A DNA stretch of 64,000 nt from Halarcobacter sp. (GTDB lineage: Bacteria > Campylobacterota > Campylobacteria > Campylobacterales > Arcobacteraceae), in the NCBI RefSeq assembly GCF_963675975.1, contig NZ_OY780939.1:62001-126000 (forward strand), in the 5' to 3' direction. The position numbers were made by a program, and so were the translations under genes. The notes beneath the pieces are model-generated. The model was not told where the DNA came from. It made no database searches and saw only the letters and a list, made by a program, of their open reading frames with translations. This document shows positions 1-9,218 of the stretch, in pieces. Position 1 is the stretch's first letter. Each line of letters starts with the position of its first letter.

Positions 1-1352
1 CTTTAATCCATACTTATGGTAAATATGTTGGTTTACCAGATGGACAAATGGGAAATTCAGAAGTTGGTCATATGACAATTGGTAGTGGTAGAGTACTATA
101 CCAAGACTTAGTAAAAATAAATATGGCTATTGAAAATGATACATTAAAAGATAATGAAATTATAAAATCAACAATAGATAGTTCTAATAATATTCATTTA
201 ATTGGTCTTCTAAGTGATGGTGGAGTTCACTCTCATATAGAACATATAATAGCTCTTGCAAAAATTGCAAAAACAAATAATAAAAAAGTTTTTATCCATG
301 CTATAACTGATGGTAGAGATGTAGCACCTAACTGCGCAGCAAAATATATTAAACAAATTTTAGATATTTGTGATGAGGATATAATCTTAGCAACAATTGC
401 AGGAAGATATTACTCTATGGATAGAGATTCAAGATGGGAAAGAGTACAAAAAGGTTATGATGCAATAGCTTTCGCACAACCAAAAACTTCAAATAATCCA
501 TTGGACTTTATAGAAGATTCATATAAAGAAGAGATTTTTGATGAATTCTTAGTACCAACTGCTTTTGAAGGATATGAAGGTTTGGCACAAAATGACGGAA
601 TAATATTTTGTAACTTTAGAAGTGACAGAATGAGAGAGATCTCTAATGCAATAGCAAATAAAGATTTTAATGAGTTCAATAGATTTGAAGAAAAACTAAA
701 TATCGCAACAATGACACAATATGATAAGAATCTTCCCCTACCAGTAATTTTTCCAAAAGAAACACCTAAAAATACTTTAGCAGAAGTTATATCAGATGCA
801 GGATTAACACAACTTCATACAGCTGAAACTGAAAAATATGCCCATGTGACTTTTTTCTTTAATGGTGGAGTTGAAGAACCAGTATTAAATGAAAGTAGAG
901 TTTTAATCCCTTCTCCAAAAGTAGCAACTTATGATTTAAAACCAGAAATGAGTGCTCCTGAAGTTGGTGTTGAAGTATTAAAAGCAATGGATGCGGATAC
1001 AGATTTTATTGTTGTTAACTTTGCAAATGGTGATATGGTTGGACACACTGGTGTTTACGAAGCAGGTATTAAAGCAGTTGAAGCTGTAGATAAAGAGATT
1101 GGTTTAATTATAGAAAAAGCTAAAAAGAAAAATTACAGTTTAATATTAACAAGCGACCATGGTAACTGTGAAATGATGAAAGATACAGAAGGAAAAACTC
1201 TAACTAATCATACAGTAGGAGATGTATTTTGTTTTGTAATGGCAGAAAATGTATCTGAAGTTAAAGAGGGAAGCTTAAATAACATAGCACCAACTGTACT
1301 TAAACTTATGGGTGTAGAAAAACCTGATGAAATGGATGAGGCTTTAGTTTAA
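1..1352 (+). CDS. gpmI: 2,3-bisphosphoglycerate-independent phosphoglycerate mutase, 5'-truncated by window edge
   Basis: Interconverts 3- and 2-phosphoglycerate in glycolysis and gluconeogenesis in the cytoplasm. The reading frame is open from the first bases (frame starting at base 3), reading through TYGKYVGLPDGQ into MGNSEVGH, the conserved N-terminal block of the iPGM family. The ATG at 48 is therefore an internal methionine, and roughly the first 60 residues lie outside the window. Other family blocks visible are DGRDVAP, GRYYSMDRD, FFFNGGVEEP and the metal-binding C-terminal TSDHGNCE. The 434 residues after the internal Met fit a full-length protein near 490 to 500. The stop overlaps the next gene's start in a TAATG junction, suggesting translational coupling. 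Confidence 0.95.
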   Translation, partial: LIHTYGKYVGLPDGQMGNSEVGHMTIGSGRVLYQDLVKINMAIENDTLKDNEIIKSTIDSSNNIHLIGLLSDGGVHSHIEHIIALAKIAKTNNKKVFIHAITDGRDVAPNCAAKYIKQILDICDEDIILATIAGRYYSMDRDSRWERVQKGYDAIAFAQPKTSNNPLDFIEDSYKEEIFDEFLVPTAFEGYEGLAQNDGIIFCNFRSDRMREISNAIANKDFNEFNRFEEKLNIATMTQYDKNLPLPVIFPKETPKNTLAEVISDAGLTQLHTAETEKYAHVTFFFNGGVEEPVLNESRVLIPSPKVATYDLKPEMSAPEVGVEVLKAMDADTDFIVVNFANGDMVGHTGVYEAGIKAVEAVDKEIGLIIEKAKKKNYSLILTSDHGNCEMMKDTEGKTLTNHTVGDVFCFVMAENVSEVKEGSLNNIAPTVLKLMGVEKPDEMDEALV

Positions 1353-2050
1353 TGCAGCAAACTGTAGAGATAAAACATCTTAAAATCTCAACGGAAGATA
1401 AAACTCTAGTTGATATATGTTTTAATATAAAAAACTCTACAGCACTTATAGGGCAAAGTGGAAGTGGTAAATCTTTAACATTAAAGTCTATATTAAACCT
1501 ACTTCCTTCCAATTTGAATTTAAAGTTTGATTACAATTCACCATTTGAACTAAATAGTAAAAATATAGGGTTTATTCCGCAAAATCCATTTACATCACTC
1601 TCTCCAATGACAAAAATTAAAAATCAATTTTTTTGTAAAAATGAGAAAAAAGAGGAACTATTTAATCTAGTAGGATTAGATACAAAATTTTTAAATAGAT
1701 TTCCAAGTGAACTTAGTGGGGGACAACTACAAAGAGTAGTTATAGCTATTGCCCTTAGTAATGAAATAAAATTTTTACTTTTAGATGAACCAACAACAGC
1801 TTTAGATGAAAATTCAAAAAAAACAATCTTGGAACTAATATATAAGTTACAAAAAGAGTTAAATATTCTAACTCTTTTTGTAACTCATGATATAAATTCA
1901 ATAAAAAATATTTGCGAAAATATCGTGATTATAAAAGATGGTGCGATTATTGAAAAAGGTACAACAAAAGATGTACTAAATAATCCTCAATCAACTTATA
2001 CAAAAGAGCTTATAAACTCAACTTTCGAAAACAAAGATTTTAGGGAATAA
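1352..2050 (+). CDS. ABC transporter ATP-binding protein, oligopeptide/nickel (DppD/F-like) type, orphan
   Basis: An ATP-hydrolysing cassette subunit of 232 residues. Walker A GQSGSGKS is at residues 34-41, a Q-loop FIPQNP lies near 75, the signature LSGGQLQR near 125 and Walker B FLLLDEPT near 145, followed by a switch histidine in FVTHD. The Q-loop context (PQNPFTSLSP) and the short length resemble the peptide/nickel importer ATPases. No permease or binding protein gene is next to it. It starts within the gpmI stop (TAATG) and ends one base before a penicillin-binding protein gene, so it is probably co-transcribed with both. What it energises is unknown; it may serve permeases encoded elsewhere. 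Confidence 0.8.
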   Translation: MQQTVEIKHLKISTEDKTLVDICFNIKNSTALIGQSGSGKSLTLKSILNLLPSNLNLKFDYNSPFELNSKNIGFIPQNPFTSLSPMTKIKNQFFCKNEKKEELFNLVGLDTKFLNRFPSELSGGQLQRVVIAIALSNEIKFLLLDEPTTALDENSKKTILELIYKLQKELNILTLFVTHDINSIKNICENIVIIKDGAIIEKGTTKDVLNNPQSTYTKELINSTFENKDFRE

Positions 2051-2051
2051 T

Positions 2052-4058
2052 ATGATTAAATATATTTTTACATTTATACTATTAGTTGGTATTGCAGTTA
2101 CAGGATGGCTATTAAGTTTATACAATGATATTAGAAGTGATATAGATAAAGTAGTTAATTACAACCCACAAAAAACAACTCAATTTTTTGACAAAGATGG
2201 GAACTTAATTGCTAATATATTTAAAAAAGAGCATAGATTATATGTAAACTATGATGATATCCCAGCAAGAGTAGTAGAAGCACTTGTAGCTATTGAAGAT
2301 ACACACTTTTTTGAACACCATGGAATAAATCCTGATGCAATTAGTAGAGCAATGATTAAAAATATTAAAGCAATGGGGTATGTTGAGGGAGCTAGTACTC
2401 TAACTCAACAATTAATAAAAAGTGTTGTTTTAAGTAGAGAAAAAAAATTAATGAGAAAAATCAAAGAGGCTTTACTTGCAATTAGACTTGAAACTATTTT
2501 AACAAAAGAAGAGATTCTTGAAAGATATTTAAATCAAGTTTATTTTGGTCACAGCTATTATGGTATTCGTACAGCGGCACAAGGATATTTTAGAAAAGAT
2601 CTATTTGAATTAAATTTAAAAGAGATTGCAATATTAGTTGGACTTCCAAAAGCTCCAAGTTTTTATGACCCAACAAAAAATTTAAAATTTGCCCTAACAA
2701 GAGCAAATCAAGTTATAAACAGAATGCATACTTTAGGTTGGATAAATGAAGAGGAATATAATAGTTCAATAAACTATATTCCAGAAGTTTATAATGATAC
2801 TTTAACAAAAAATCAAGCTCCATATATTGTTGATTATGCAATAAAATTATTACACAATGATATAGATGATATAAGATCAGGTGGATATAAAATTAATCTT
2901 ACAATTGATTTAGATGCTCAAAGAATTGCAAGGGAAGCATTAACTTATGGATATAATAGAATTATTGATAGAGATAAAAAACTGCAAAAAAATCCAGTAA
3001 ATAATGTAATAGAAAAAGGTGAAGAGAAAGTTCCTGTTGAAGAAGGGTATTTTGTTGATACTCTTAATGGAGCATTAGTTTCAATTGAAAATAATACAGG
3101 TAAAATTTTGGCATTAGTTGGTGGAGTTGATTATACAGAATCATCATTTAATAGAGCAGTACAAAGTAAAAGACAGCCAGGATCTGCGGCAAAACCATTT
3201 CTTTATCAAACAGCTTTAGATTTAGGATATTCTCCTGCTTCTCAACTTGTAGATATTGGAAGAACTTATGAATATGAAATTGATGGGGAAGAGAAAAAAT
3301 GGCAACCAAAAAATTATGGAGGAAAATTTAAAGGTATTATCACATTAAGAGAGTCATTAACTAAATCTAGAAATCTTGCTACTATTAATCTAGTTACAGA
3401 TGTTGGTATTAATGAGATGTATAAAGGCCTTGAAAATTTTGGAATTACAGGTATGCCTAGAGATTTATCAATTACATTAGGTTCTTTTTCAATCTCTCCT
3501 CTTGATTTAAGTAAAGCTTATAGTTCATTCTCAAATGATGGGATTCAAGTTACTCCATATATGATAAATTCAATTACAAATAGTAAAGGTGAAACAATAA
3601 GTTTTGAACCTGAAACAAAATATGTAGATTCTCCTGAACAAATTTTTCTTATGAAAACAATCTTAAAAGATGTAGTTCAAAAAGGAACAGGAAGAAGAGC
3701 AAAAGTAAAAGGACTTGAATTAGCAGGTAAAACAGGAACAACAAATAATAATGTTGATGCATGGTTTTGTGGATTTTCTCCAACTATACAAACAATAGTT
3801 TGGTTTGGAAAAGATAATAATGCACCTATGAGAAGAAGTGAAGGTGGAGGTACAACAGCAGCTCCTTCATTTTCTTATTTTTATGATAAATATTTAGAGA
3901 TTCATCCTGAAATCCAAAGAGAATTTACTATGCCTGACAATGTTAAAACATCATTTGTAAATGGTCATAAAGAGTATTATACTGAAACATCTCCTTTACC
4001 AAAAGTTCAAATGCCCGTTGTAAATGAATCTTCATCTGGTGAAGTAATAGAGTTCTAA
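2052..4058 (+). CDS. pbpA: class A penicillin-binding protein (PBP1A-type transglycosylase/transpeptidase)
   Basis: Bifunctional peptidoglycan synthase anchored in the inner membrane, 668 residues. A single N-terminal membrane segment covers about residues 4-21. The GT51 glycosyltransferase domain follows (AIEDTHFFEHHG with the catalytic Glu, then GASTLTQQLIKS and ERYLNQVYFG). The transpeptidase domain carries the SxxK motif as SAAK with Ser378, an SRN triad in TKSRNLAT and the KTGTT box starting at Lys560. It directly follows the ABC ATPase gene and ends in front of a strong hairpin terminator. The domain order and length match the PBP1A family; the gene name is by family convention. Confidence 0.92.
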   Translation: MIKYIFTFILLVGIAVTGWLLSLYNDIRSDIDKVVNYNPQKTTQFFDKDGNLIANIFKKEHRLYVNYDDIPARVVEALVAIEDTHFFEHHGINPDAISRAMIKNIKAMGYVEGASTLTQQLIKSVVLSREKKLMRKIKEALLAIRLETILTKEEILERYLNQVYFGHSYYGIRTAAQGYFRKDLFELNLKEIAILVGLPKAPSFYDPTKNLKFALTRANQVINRMHTLGWINEEEYNSSINYIPEVYNDTLTKNQAPYIVDYAIKLLHNDIDDIRSGGYKINLTIDLDAQRIAREALTYGYNRIIDRDKKLQKNPVNNVIEKGEEKVPVEEGYFVDTLNGALVSIENNTGKILALVGGVDYTESSFNRAVQSKRQPGSAAKPFLYQTALDLGYSPASQLVDIGRTYEYEIDGEEKKWQPKNYGGKFKGIITLRESLTKSRNLATINLVTDVGINEMYKGLENFGITGMPRDLSITLGSFSISPLDLSKAYSSFSNDGIQVTPYMINSITNSKGETISFEPETKYVDSPEQIFLMKTILKDVVQKGTGRRAKVKGLELAGKTGTTNNNVDAWFCGFSPTIQTIVWFGKDNNAPMRRSEGGGTTAAPSFSYFYDKYLEIHPEIQREFTMPDNVKTSFVNGHKEYYTETSPLPKVQMPVVNESSSGEVIEF

Positions 4059-4115
4059 ATAGAACTCTATTTTCTTATCTAATTAACAATCATACTTTTA
4101 AATTATTATAGACAT

Positions 4116-4152
4116 AAAAAAAGGCTAGTCCAATTTGGACTAGCCTTTTTTA
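4116..4152. terminator. bidirectional intrinsic terminator between pbpA and glnA
   Basis: A 12-bp perfect stem, AAGGCTAGTCCA at 4121-4132 against its complement at 4136-4147, is flanked by an A-run on the left and a T-run on the right. It can therefore stop both the rightward penicillin-binding protein transcript and the leftward glnA transcript. It sits exactly between the two convergent genes. Confidence 0.9.
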
Positions 4153-4175
4153 TTTTAATATCTATAAAATAGATA

Positions 4176-5603
4176 CTAGCAAGAATAAGTTGATTTGAAT
4201 TCAAATGCAGTTGGTCTTGCTTCGTCTGGCCAAACTTGAGTTTCAAATTTGTAGTGTTGGTATGTATCAATCATTTCTTGAGAGAATACAGGTTTTAAGA
4301 AATCATTATCTCTAATTAAAGCTTCTAATGAACCTCTTAAAGTATGAGGCATTTGAGGGATTTTTCTCTCTCTAATTTCGTCTAATGATAATTCGAATAA
4401 ATCGTCATCCATTGGACCTACTGGCTCATATTTATTTTTAATACCATCTAATCCAGCCATTAACATTGCTGCGAATGCTAAGTATGGGCAAGCAGTTGAA
4501 TCTGGGAATCTCATTTCAACTCTAGTTGCTTTTTCACCAGCTCCGTAAGGAATTCTACAAGATGCTGATCTGTTTTGTGAAGAATAAGTTAAGATTGAAG
4601 GAGCTTCGAATCCTGGGATTAATCTTTTGTAAGAGTTAGTTGATGCATTAGTAAATGCTGCAACAGCTCTAGCGTGTTTGAAAACACCACCAACATAATG
4701 TCTAGCAGTTTCACTTAAGTTACCATATTCACCTTCAGAGTAGAATAAGTTTTTACCCTCTTTCCAAATTGATTGGTGAACGTGCATACCGTTTCCGTTA
4801 TCACCGAATAATGGTTTTGGCATGAATGTACAAGATTTACCGTTAAGGTGAGCAACCATTTTACAAACATATTTATATTTTTGAACATTGTCAGCAGCTT
4901 CAATTAAGTCACCGAATACAACACCGATTTCACCTTGTGCTTGTGCAACTTCGTGGTGTCCAAGTGTTACTTCTAATCCAACTTGCTCTAAGATTTGCAT
5001 CATTTCTGCTCTTAAGTCTACCATTGAATCTGTTGGTTGAACTGGGAAATATCCACCTTTAGTTCTAGGTCTGTGTCCCATGTTTCCAGTTTCATAATCA
5101 GTAGCATCTGACCAACAACCCTCTTCAGAATCAACTCTATAGTAAGACTCGTTAATATCATCAATAATTTTTACATCATCAAAGATAAAGAATTCATTTT
5201 CAGGTCCGAAATAAGCTACATCACCTAATCCAGATTCAGATAAGTGTCCTAATGCTTTTTTAGCAATAGATCTTGGACATTTTTCATATAATTCACCTTT
5301 ATAGATATCATATACATCACAAAAAAGAATAATTGTAGAATCAGCTGTAAATGGATCTAAGAATGCAGTCTCAACATCTGGCTTTAATATCATATCTGAT
5401 TTATTAATTGGTTGCCACGCATCAACAGAAGAACCATCAAATGGCATACCATTTTTTAAATTGTCTTCATTAACTGCACTTAACATATAAGTAAGGTGAT
5501 GCCACATACCTTTCATATCTGTAAATCTAAGATCTACAAACTTAACTTCGTTTTCTTCACAATATTTGAAAAACTCTTCAGTATTGTTTACAAATTTACC
5601 CAT
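4176..5603 (-). CDS. glnA: type I glutamine synthetase lacking the adenylylation tyrosine
   Basis: Makes glutamine from glutamate, ammonia and ATP in the cytoplasm. At 475 residues it has the length of bacterial GSI. Visible family blocks are the latch region [19 protein letters not shown], the ATP/metal block [20 protein letters not shown] and the C-terminal GS fold. In the segment equivalent to the E. coli adenylylation loop (NLYDLPPEE) this protein has DLFELSLDE: the modifiable Tyr is Phe403 (codon 4395-4397). Control by GlnE-type adenylylation is thus not expected; the same absence is reported for Helicobacter pylori GS. A good AAGGAG ribosome site precedes the start. It ends against the shared terminator. 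Confidence 0.95.
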   Translation of the reverse strand: MGKFVNNTEEFFKYCEENEVKFVDLRFTDMKGMWHHLTYMLSAVNEDNLKNGMPFDGSSVDAWQPINKSDMILKPDVETAFLDPFTADSTIILFCDVYDIYKGELYEKCPRSIAKKALGHLSESGLGDVAYFGPENEFFIFDDVKIIDDINESYYRVDSEEGCWSDATDYETGNMGHRPRTKGGYFPVQPTDSMVDLRAEMMQILEQVGLEVTLGHHEVAQAQGEIGVVFGDLIEAADNVQKYKYVCKMVAHLNGKSCTFMPKPLFGDNGNGMHVHQSIWKEGKNLFYSEGEYGNLSETARHYVGGVFKHARAVAAFTNASTNSYKRLIPGFEAPSILTYSSQNRSASCRIPYGAGEKATRVEMRFPDSTACPYLAFAAMLMAGLDGIKNKYEPVGPMDDDLFELSLDEIRERKIPQMPHTLRGSLEALIRDNDFLKPVFSQEMIDTYQHYKFETQVWPDEARPTAFEFKSTYSC

Positions 5604-5629
5604 GTTTTTAACTCCTTGAAATAATTATG

Positions 5630-5639
5630 CATAATTGTA
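5630..5639. promoter_or_regulatory. CATAATTGTA element upstream of glnA
   Basis: CATAATTGTA lies about 27 bases upstream of the glnA start codon, inside a near-palindrome (ATTATGCATAAT at 5624-5635). The 8-mer ATAATTGT recurs upstream of frdC (twice) and upstream of the thiamine-diphosphate enzyme at 52933. It may be a regulator site or simply part of the glnA -10 region; nothing in the sequence decides between these. Confidence 0.25.
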
Positions 5640-5738
5640 TCAAAATAAAGAAAAAGATAAATAAAATTTTTGGTTAAAAAATATACAGTGAAATACTTTT
5701 TATTAACTAAAGCTTAAATTTAAGAGAGGCTTAGCTGT

Positions 5739-6539
5739 TTAAAAATTAACTAGTTCCCTTTCTCTTTCTCTAAAAATTGCACATTTATTATATCCAATTT
5801 CCCTTGCAATTTTTGTAACCTCATCATACATAAAGCCAATTTGTTCAATTTCATGTGCATCAGAAGAGAATGTAATTGGTATATCAAGTTCAAAAGCTAA
5901 TTCTAATAACTCTTTTGAAGGATAAGCTTCTGATATTGGTTTTCTAAAACCTGCTGCATTGATTTCAATAACCATATTTGATTTTTTTATCTCTTGTAAA
6001 GTATCTTTCGCCAATATTTTTATATCTTTATTGGGTAAATATTTAAACACTTTAATCAAATCTAAATGTCCCACTATGTCAAAAAGTTTACTTTTTGCAA
6101 GTTGCTTTATGGCTTCAAAATAATCAGTCCAAATCTCATCAATATTTTTTTCTTTATATTTTCCTATAAACTCAGGATTATCAAAGCCCCATAAATTATT
6201 ATTTGACTCCTGTATAAAATGTACAGAACCAATTAAATAATCTACATTTGTGCTCAATACCTCATCAAGCATTAAAGAGCTATTTTGCATAAAATCAACT
6301 TCATAAGCTTTAAGTATTTCGATTTTATTTTTATATTTATCTTTTAAAAAATCTATACTATTTTCATATTCATCTTTTTGAGATATATCCATTCTATATT
6401 TTGGATCAAAAGGCATTGGGGCATGGTCTGAAAAACCATATACATCTATATTTAATTCAATCGCTTTTTGTACAAACTCTTCCATACTTCCATTTGCATG
6501 ATTACACAAGGGTGTATGATTATGTAAATCTACTCTCAT
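5739..6539 (-). CDS. PHP-domain phosphatase, histidinol-phosphatase (HisK/HisJ) family
   Basis: A 266-residue PHP-fold metal-dependent phosphoesterase. The opening VDLHNHTPLCNHA gives the HxH metal motif, and DHAPMP, IGSVHF, DIVGHLDLIK and FSSDAHE are the further metal-ligand blocks typical of the family. This length and motif set match monofunctional histidinol-phosphatases, which remove phosphate from L-histidinol phosphate in histidine synthesis. PHP proteins have other substrates too, so the assignment is probable and not certain. The start codon overlaps the stop of the upstream GGDEF regulator gene by four bases, so it is the last gene of the moaD-moaE-regulator-PHP operon. Confidence 0.75.
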   Translation of the reverse strand: MRVDLHNHTPLCNHANGSMEEFVQKAIELNIDVYGFSDHAPMPFDPKYRMDISQKDEYENSIDFLKDKYKNKIEILKAYEVDFMQNSSLMLDEVLSTNVDYLIGSVHFIQESNNNLWGFDNPEFIGKYKEKNIDEIWTDYFEAIKQLAKSKLFDIVGHLDLIKVFKYLPNKDIKILAKDTLQEIKKSNMVIEINAAGFRKPISEAYPSKELLELAFELDIPITFSSDAHEIEQIGFMYDEVTKIAREIGYNKCAIFRERERELVNF

Positions 6540-7786
6540 TTATATATCACCTTATTTCTTCCCTCTTCTTTTGCTTTGTAAAGAAGTTCATCTGAGTTTT
6601 TTATCATTAGGTCTAAATCTTTATCTTCTTTAAAAGAGCAGCCAATTGATACAGTAAAGTTAACCTTTTTCTTATCAATATCAAATATTTTATTTTGAAA
6701 CTCTTCTCTTAAAATCTCTAACCTATCAATTATAGATTTTTCATCTTCATCTATAAATAAAATACAAAACTCTTCTCCACCTAATCTAGCTACTAGTTCT
6801 CCACGGTTAAAATGATTTTGTAAAATATCAGATACTTCTTTTATAACTATATCTCCTATATCATGACCATAGGTATCATTTATTGATTTAAATTTATCTA
6901 TATCAATCAAAGCTAAGAAAACTTTCTGATTTTTATGTATTGCTTCTTTTATAAGAACATTCCCGTACTCAAAAAGATATCTTCTATTAAATAATTTACT
7001 TAAAAAATCTCTATTAGCTCTATTTTTTAACTCATCAAATAACTCTAATAGCTCTATATTTGCATTAATTCTAACAAATAATTCTTCAGAGGTAAATCCT
7101 TTATATAAAAAATCATTTGCACCGTATTTTAAAAATTTTGAAGCAGTATTTTTATCTTTTACACCTGATGTTACAATTATGGATAATTCGTCTTTTGTAT
7201 ACTCTTTTCTAACTTTTCTTATAAGTTCAAGTCCATCCATATAAGGCATATAATAATCAGTTAAAATCAATTTAACATCTTTATTATTTTTTAATATGTT
7301 TAAAGCTTCTTTTCCATTTGTTGCGGTAAAAACTGTTAGTCTATATCTTTCTATTAACTCTTTTGTATTTTCTAAAAAAGTTCTTGAATCATCAACTAAA
7401 AGTACTTTCGCTTTCTCATTATTAATAATTCTTTTTATAACAGAAATAGCATATTTAAAAGAATAAATTCCGTCTTTAACAACATAATCAACAATATTTT
7501 TACTCTTATTTTTTATTTTGTCTTCTACTAAAGTTGATCCGGTTAAAATAACAATTGGGATATTAAACTTAGTTACAAAATCTACAATTTCGCCATCATT
7601 AGAATCAGGTAAGCCTAAATCTAACAAAGCAACATCAAACCTACCTTTAAATTCTAATAAAAGTTTCGCACACTCTTTAACAGAACCACCAATTGTTGTA
7701 TGATAGCCAAGCTCCTCTTTTATCATTAAACTTATTGTGTTTGCAACTGACTTACTATCCTCAATTATTAATACTCTTTTTGACAT
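6536..7786 (-). CDS. response regulator diguanylate cyclase, REC-REC-GGDEF (CbrR/PleD-like)
   Basis: A 416-residue cytoplasmic regulator expected to make cyclic di-GMP when phosphorylated. The first receiver has its phosphoacceptor in VALLDLGLP (Asp56). The second opens with KVLLVDDSRTF and has Asp near 181 in LILTDYYMP. The C-terminal GGDEF domain shows RDFLSKLFNRRYL, DIDKFKSINDTYGH and the active-site GGEEF. The architecture and length match Campylobacter jejuni CbrR, a two-receiver GGDEF response regulator linked to bile resistance. It shares one base with moaE (TAATG) and four with the PHP gene, so the three are probably translated together. No histidine kinase lies beside it. Confidence 0.88.
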   Translation of the reverse strand: MSKRVLIIEDSKSVANTISLMIKEELGYHTTIGGSVKECAKLLLEFKGRFDVALLDLGLPDSNDGEIVDFVTKFNIPIVILTGSTLVEDKIKNKSKNIVDYVVKDGIYSFKYAISVIKRIINNEKAKVLLVDDSRTFLENTKELIERYRLTVFTATNGKEALNILKNNKDVKLILTDYYMPYMDGLELIRKVRKEYTKDELSIIVTSGVKDKNTASKFLKYGANDFLYKGFTSEELFVRINANIELLELFDELKNRANRDFLSKLFNRRYLFEYGNVLIKEAIHKNQKVFLALIDIDKFKSINDTYGHDIGDIVIKEVSDILQNHFNRGELVARLGGEEFCILFIDEDEKSIIDRLEILREEFQNKIFDIDKKKVNFTVSIGCSFKEDKDLDLMIKNSDELLYKAKEEGRNKVIYK

Positions 7787-8238
7787 TACTTTAATATACC
7801 TGCTCCCTGTATTGGAGTACTTCTATCTTCTGCATATACTCTTTTCCCATTTAAAATATCATATTTCCAAATAGGAGCAGAAGCTTTAAAATCTTCTACA
7901 AATTCATCTATCATCTCTAATGCAACTCTTCTTTTAGGACTGCAAACTCCTGCTATATATGAACTTTCATGATTAAAAACATCTCCACGGCTATGTGCCA
8001 TAAGAACAACAGCATTTTTCTCTTTTGCTTTTTCTTGCCATGCTTCAAACCACTTTTTTAAGATTGGTTCATATATATCAAAACTTAATCCATCAATTTT
8101 ATTCTCATCTCTTACAACCCCTATAAATGTTATAACTGCACCATAATTTGAATCTTTAAATTCACTATACCATTCATTTGTTATTTGCTCTACTGGTAAA
8201 GAACCATCAAAAAGTTGTAATCTATTATCTATACTCAT
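7786..8238 (-). CDS. moaE: molybdopterin synthase catalytic subunit MoaE
   Basis: Large subunit of molybdopterin synthase, which puts two sulfurs into cyclic pyranopterin monophosphate during molybdenum cofactor synthesis. The 150-residue length fits. Family blocks are GAVITFIGVVRDEN, a Y-EP segment (DIYEPILKKWF), AHSRGDV, and the C-terminal PIWKYDIL with its active-site lysine. It lies 24 bases downstream of moaD, its partner, and its stop overlaps the start of the GGDEF regulator. A molybdoenzyme such as nitrate reductase or formate dehydrogenase must be encoded elsewhere. Confidence 0.93.
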   Translation of the reverse strand: MSIDNRLQLFDGSLPVEQITNEWYSEFKDSNYGAVITFIGVVRDENKIDGLSFDIYEPILKKWFEAWQEKAKEKNAVVLMAHSRGDVFNHESSYIAGVCSPKRRVALEMIDEFVEDFKASAPIWKYDILNGKRVYAEDRSTPIQGAGILK

Positions 8239-8262
8239 GTTTTACTCTTAATTTCTATTATA

Positions 8263-8484
8263 TCATCCACCACAAACAGGAGGTAATAAAGAGACTCTAT
8301 CTCCATCATTTAATTCTATATCTTTTGAACCAACAAGTGTATCGTTAACTGCTACTGCACAGTTTTCTAACCAAGTAGATATTTCAGTGTCATTTTTTAA
8401 TATCTCACTTAATTCATTTAAATTTTTTATATCAAGACTCATTGCTTCTTTATTAATAGGACCTAAAAATTCAATTTTAACCAT
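8263..8484 (-). CDS. moaD: molybdopterin synthase sulfur carrier subunit MoaD
   Basis: A 73-residue ubiquitin-fold sulfur carrier. The C terminus VSLLPPVCGG ends in the double glycine that is thiocarboxylated before sulfur transfer in the MoaD/ThiS family. The length and position immediately upstream of moaE support the call. It is the first gene of the leftward operon. The promoter must lie in the 71-base divergent gap with mqnA, where a 17-bp palindrome is found. The ribosome site AAGGAG is visible on the minus strand just before the ATG. Confidence 0.9.
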   Translation of the reverse strand: MVKIEFLGPINKEAMSLDIKNLNELSEILKNDTEISTWLENCAVAVNDTLVGSKDIELNDGDRVSLLPPVCGG

Positions 8485-8507
8485 ATTAACTCCTTATTTA
8501 CTTCATT

Positions 8508-8524
8508 TTGGATATTATATCCAA
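8508..8524. promoter_or_regulatory. 17-bp palindrome in the moaD/mqnA divergent promoter region
   Basis: TTGGATATTATATCCAA has two perfect 8-bp arms around a single central base. It sits 23 bases before the moaD start and 31 bases before the mqnA start, so it lies where both divergent promoters must be. It could be an operator for a dimeric regulator or overlapping -10 elements (it contains TATTAT and TATAAT-like cores on each strand). Which one cannot be decided from sequence. Confidence 0.45.
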
Positions 8525-8555
8525 TTAATTTTAATAAAAAGAAGGAGCAAATAAA

Positions 8556-9218
8556 ATGATATTTGCAAAAATAGATTTTATAAATTTATTGCCTGTTCAT
8601 GTTTATCTAAAAAAAAGAGTACAGTCAAGTCAAGTAAAATCAATAATAAATTATAAAAAATCATATCCAGCAAAAATAAATAAAAAATTTAAAAAAAGTA
8701 AAGTAGATTCTGCTTTTATATCTTCTATTGCATCAAGAGGAGAAAAAAAATTAGATTTTGGAATTATTGCAAGAAAAGATGTACAATCTGTAATTTTAAT
8801 ACCTGGAAAAGAGAAAGCTGATTATCAAAGTGAAACATCTAATGCTTTAGCAAAAATTTTAAATTTGAATGGAGAAGTTCTTATTGGTGACAAAGCACTA
8901 AAATTTTTCCATGAGAATCCAGATGTAGAGGTTATAGATTTAGCTTTAGAATGGAAAAAGAAATTTAACCTACCTTTTGTTTTTGCAACACTTTGTTATA
9001 GAAAAAATGGAAATCTTTTAAAAAAAACAATGAAAAATTTTCATAAAAGAAAAGTAAAAATACCCCAATATATTTTAAATGAATATTCTCAAAGAACAAA
9101 AGTATCAAACAAAAATATCCTTGAATATCTAAAAAGAATTGATTACGATATTACAAAAAAAGAAAAAATTGCATTAAAAAAATTTCTAATTTTTACTAAA
9201 CAAAAAGGGTTTAAGTGA
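8556..9218 (+). CDS. mqnA: chorismate dehydratase MqnA, futalosine menaquinone pathway
   Basis: Makes 3-enolpyruvylbenzoate from chorismate, the first committed step of the futalosine route to menaquinone. The protein has 220 residues, near the short length of campylobacterial MqnA. It opens with [14 protein letters not shown], and has the family segment with the conserved serines in [10 protein letters not shown], then [14 protein letters not shown] and [13 protein letters not shown]. It has a good AGGAG ribosome site. Its stop overlaps the GTG start of uppP (GTGA), so the two are coupled. A UbiD-type decarboxylase of the same pathway is at 25639-27453. Confidence 0.85.
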   Translation: MIFAKIDFINLLPVHVYLKKRVQSSQVKSIINYKKSYPAKINKKFKKSKVDSAFISSIASRGEKKLDFGIIARKDVQSVILIPGKEKADYQSETSNALAKILNLNGEVLIGDKALKFFHENPDVEVIDLALEWKKKFNLPFVFATLCYRKNGNLLKKTMKNFHKRKVKIPQYILNEYSQRTKVSNKNILEYLKRIDYDITKKEKIALKKFLIFTKQKGFK

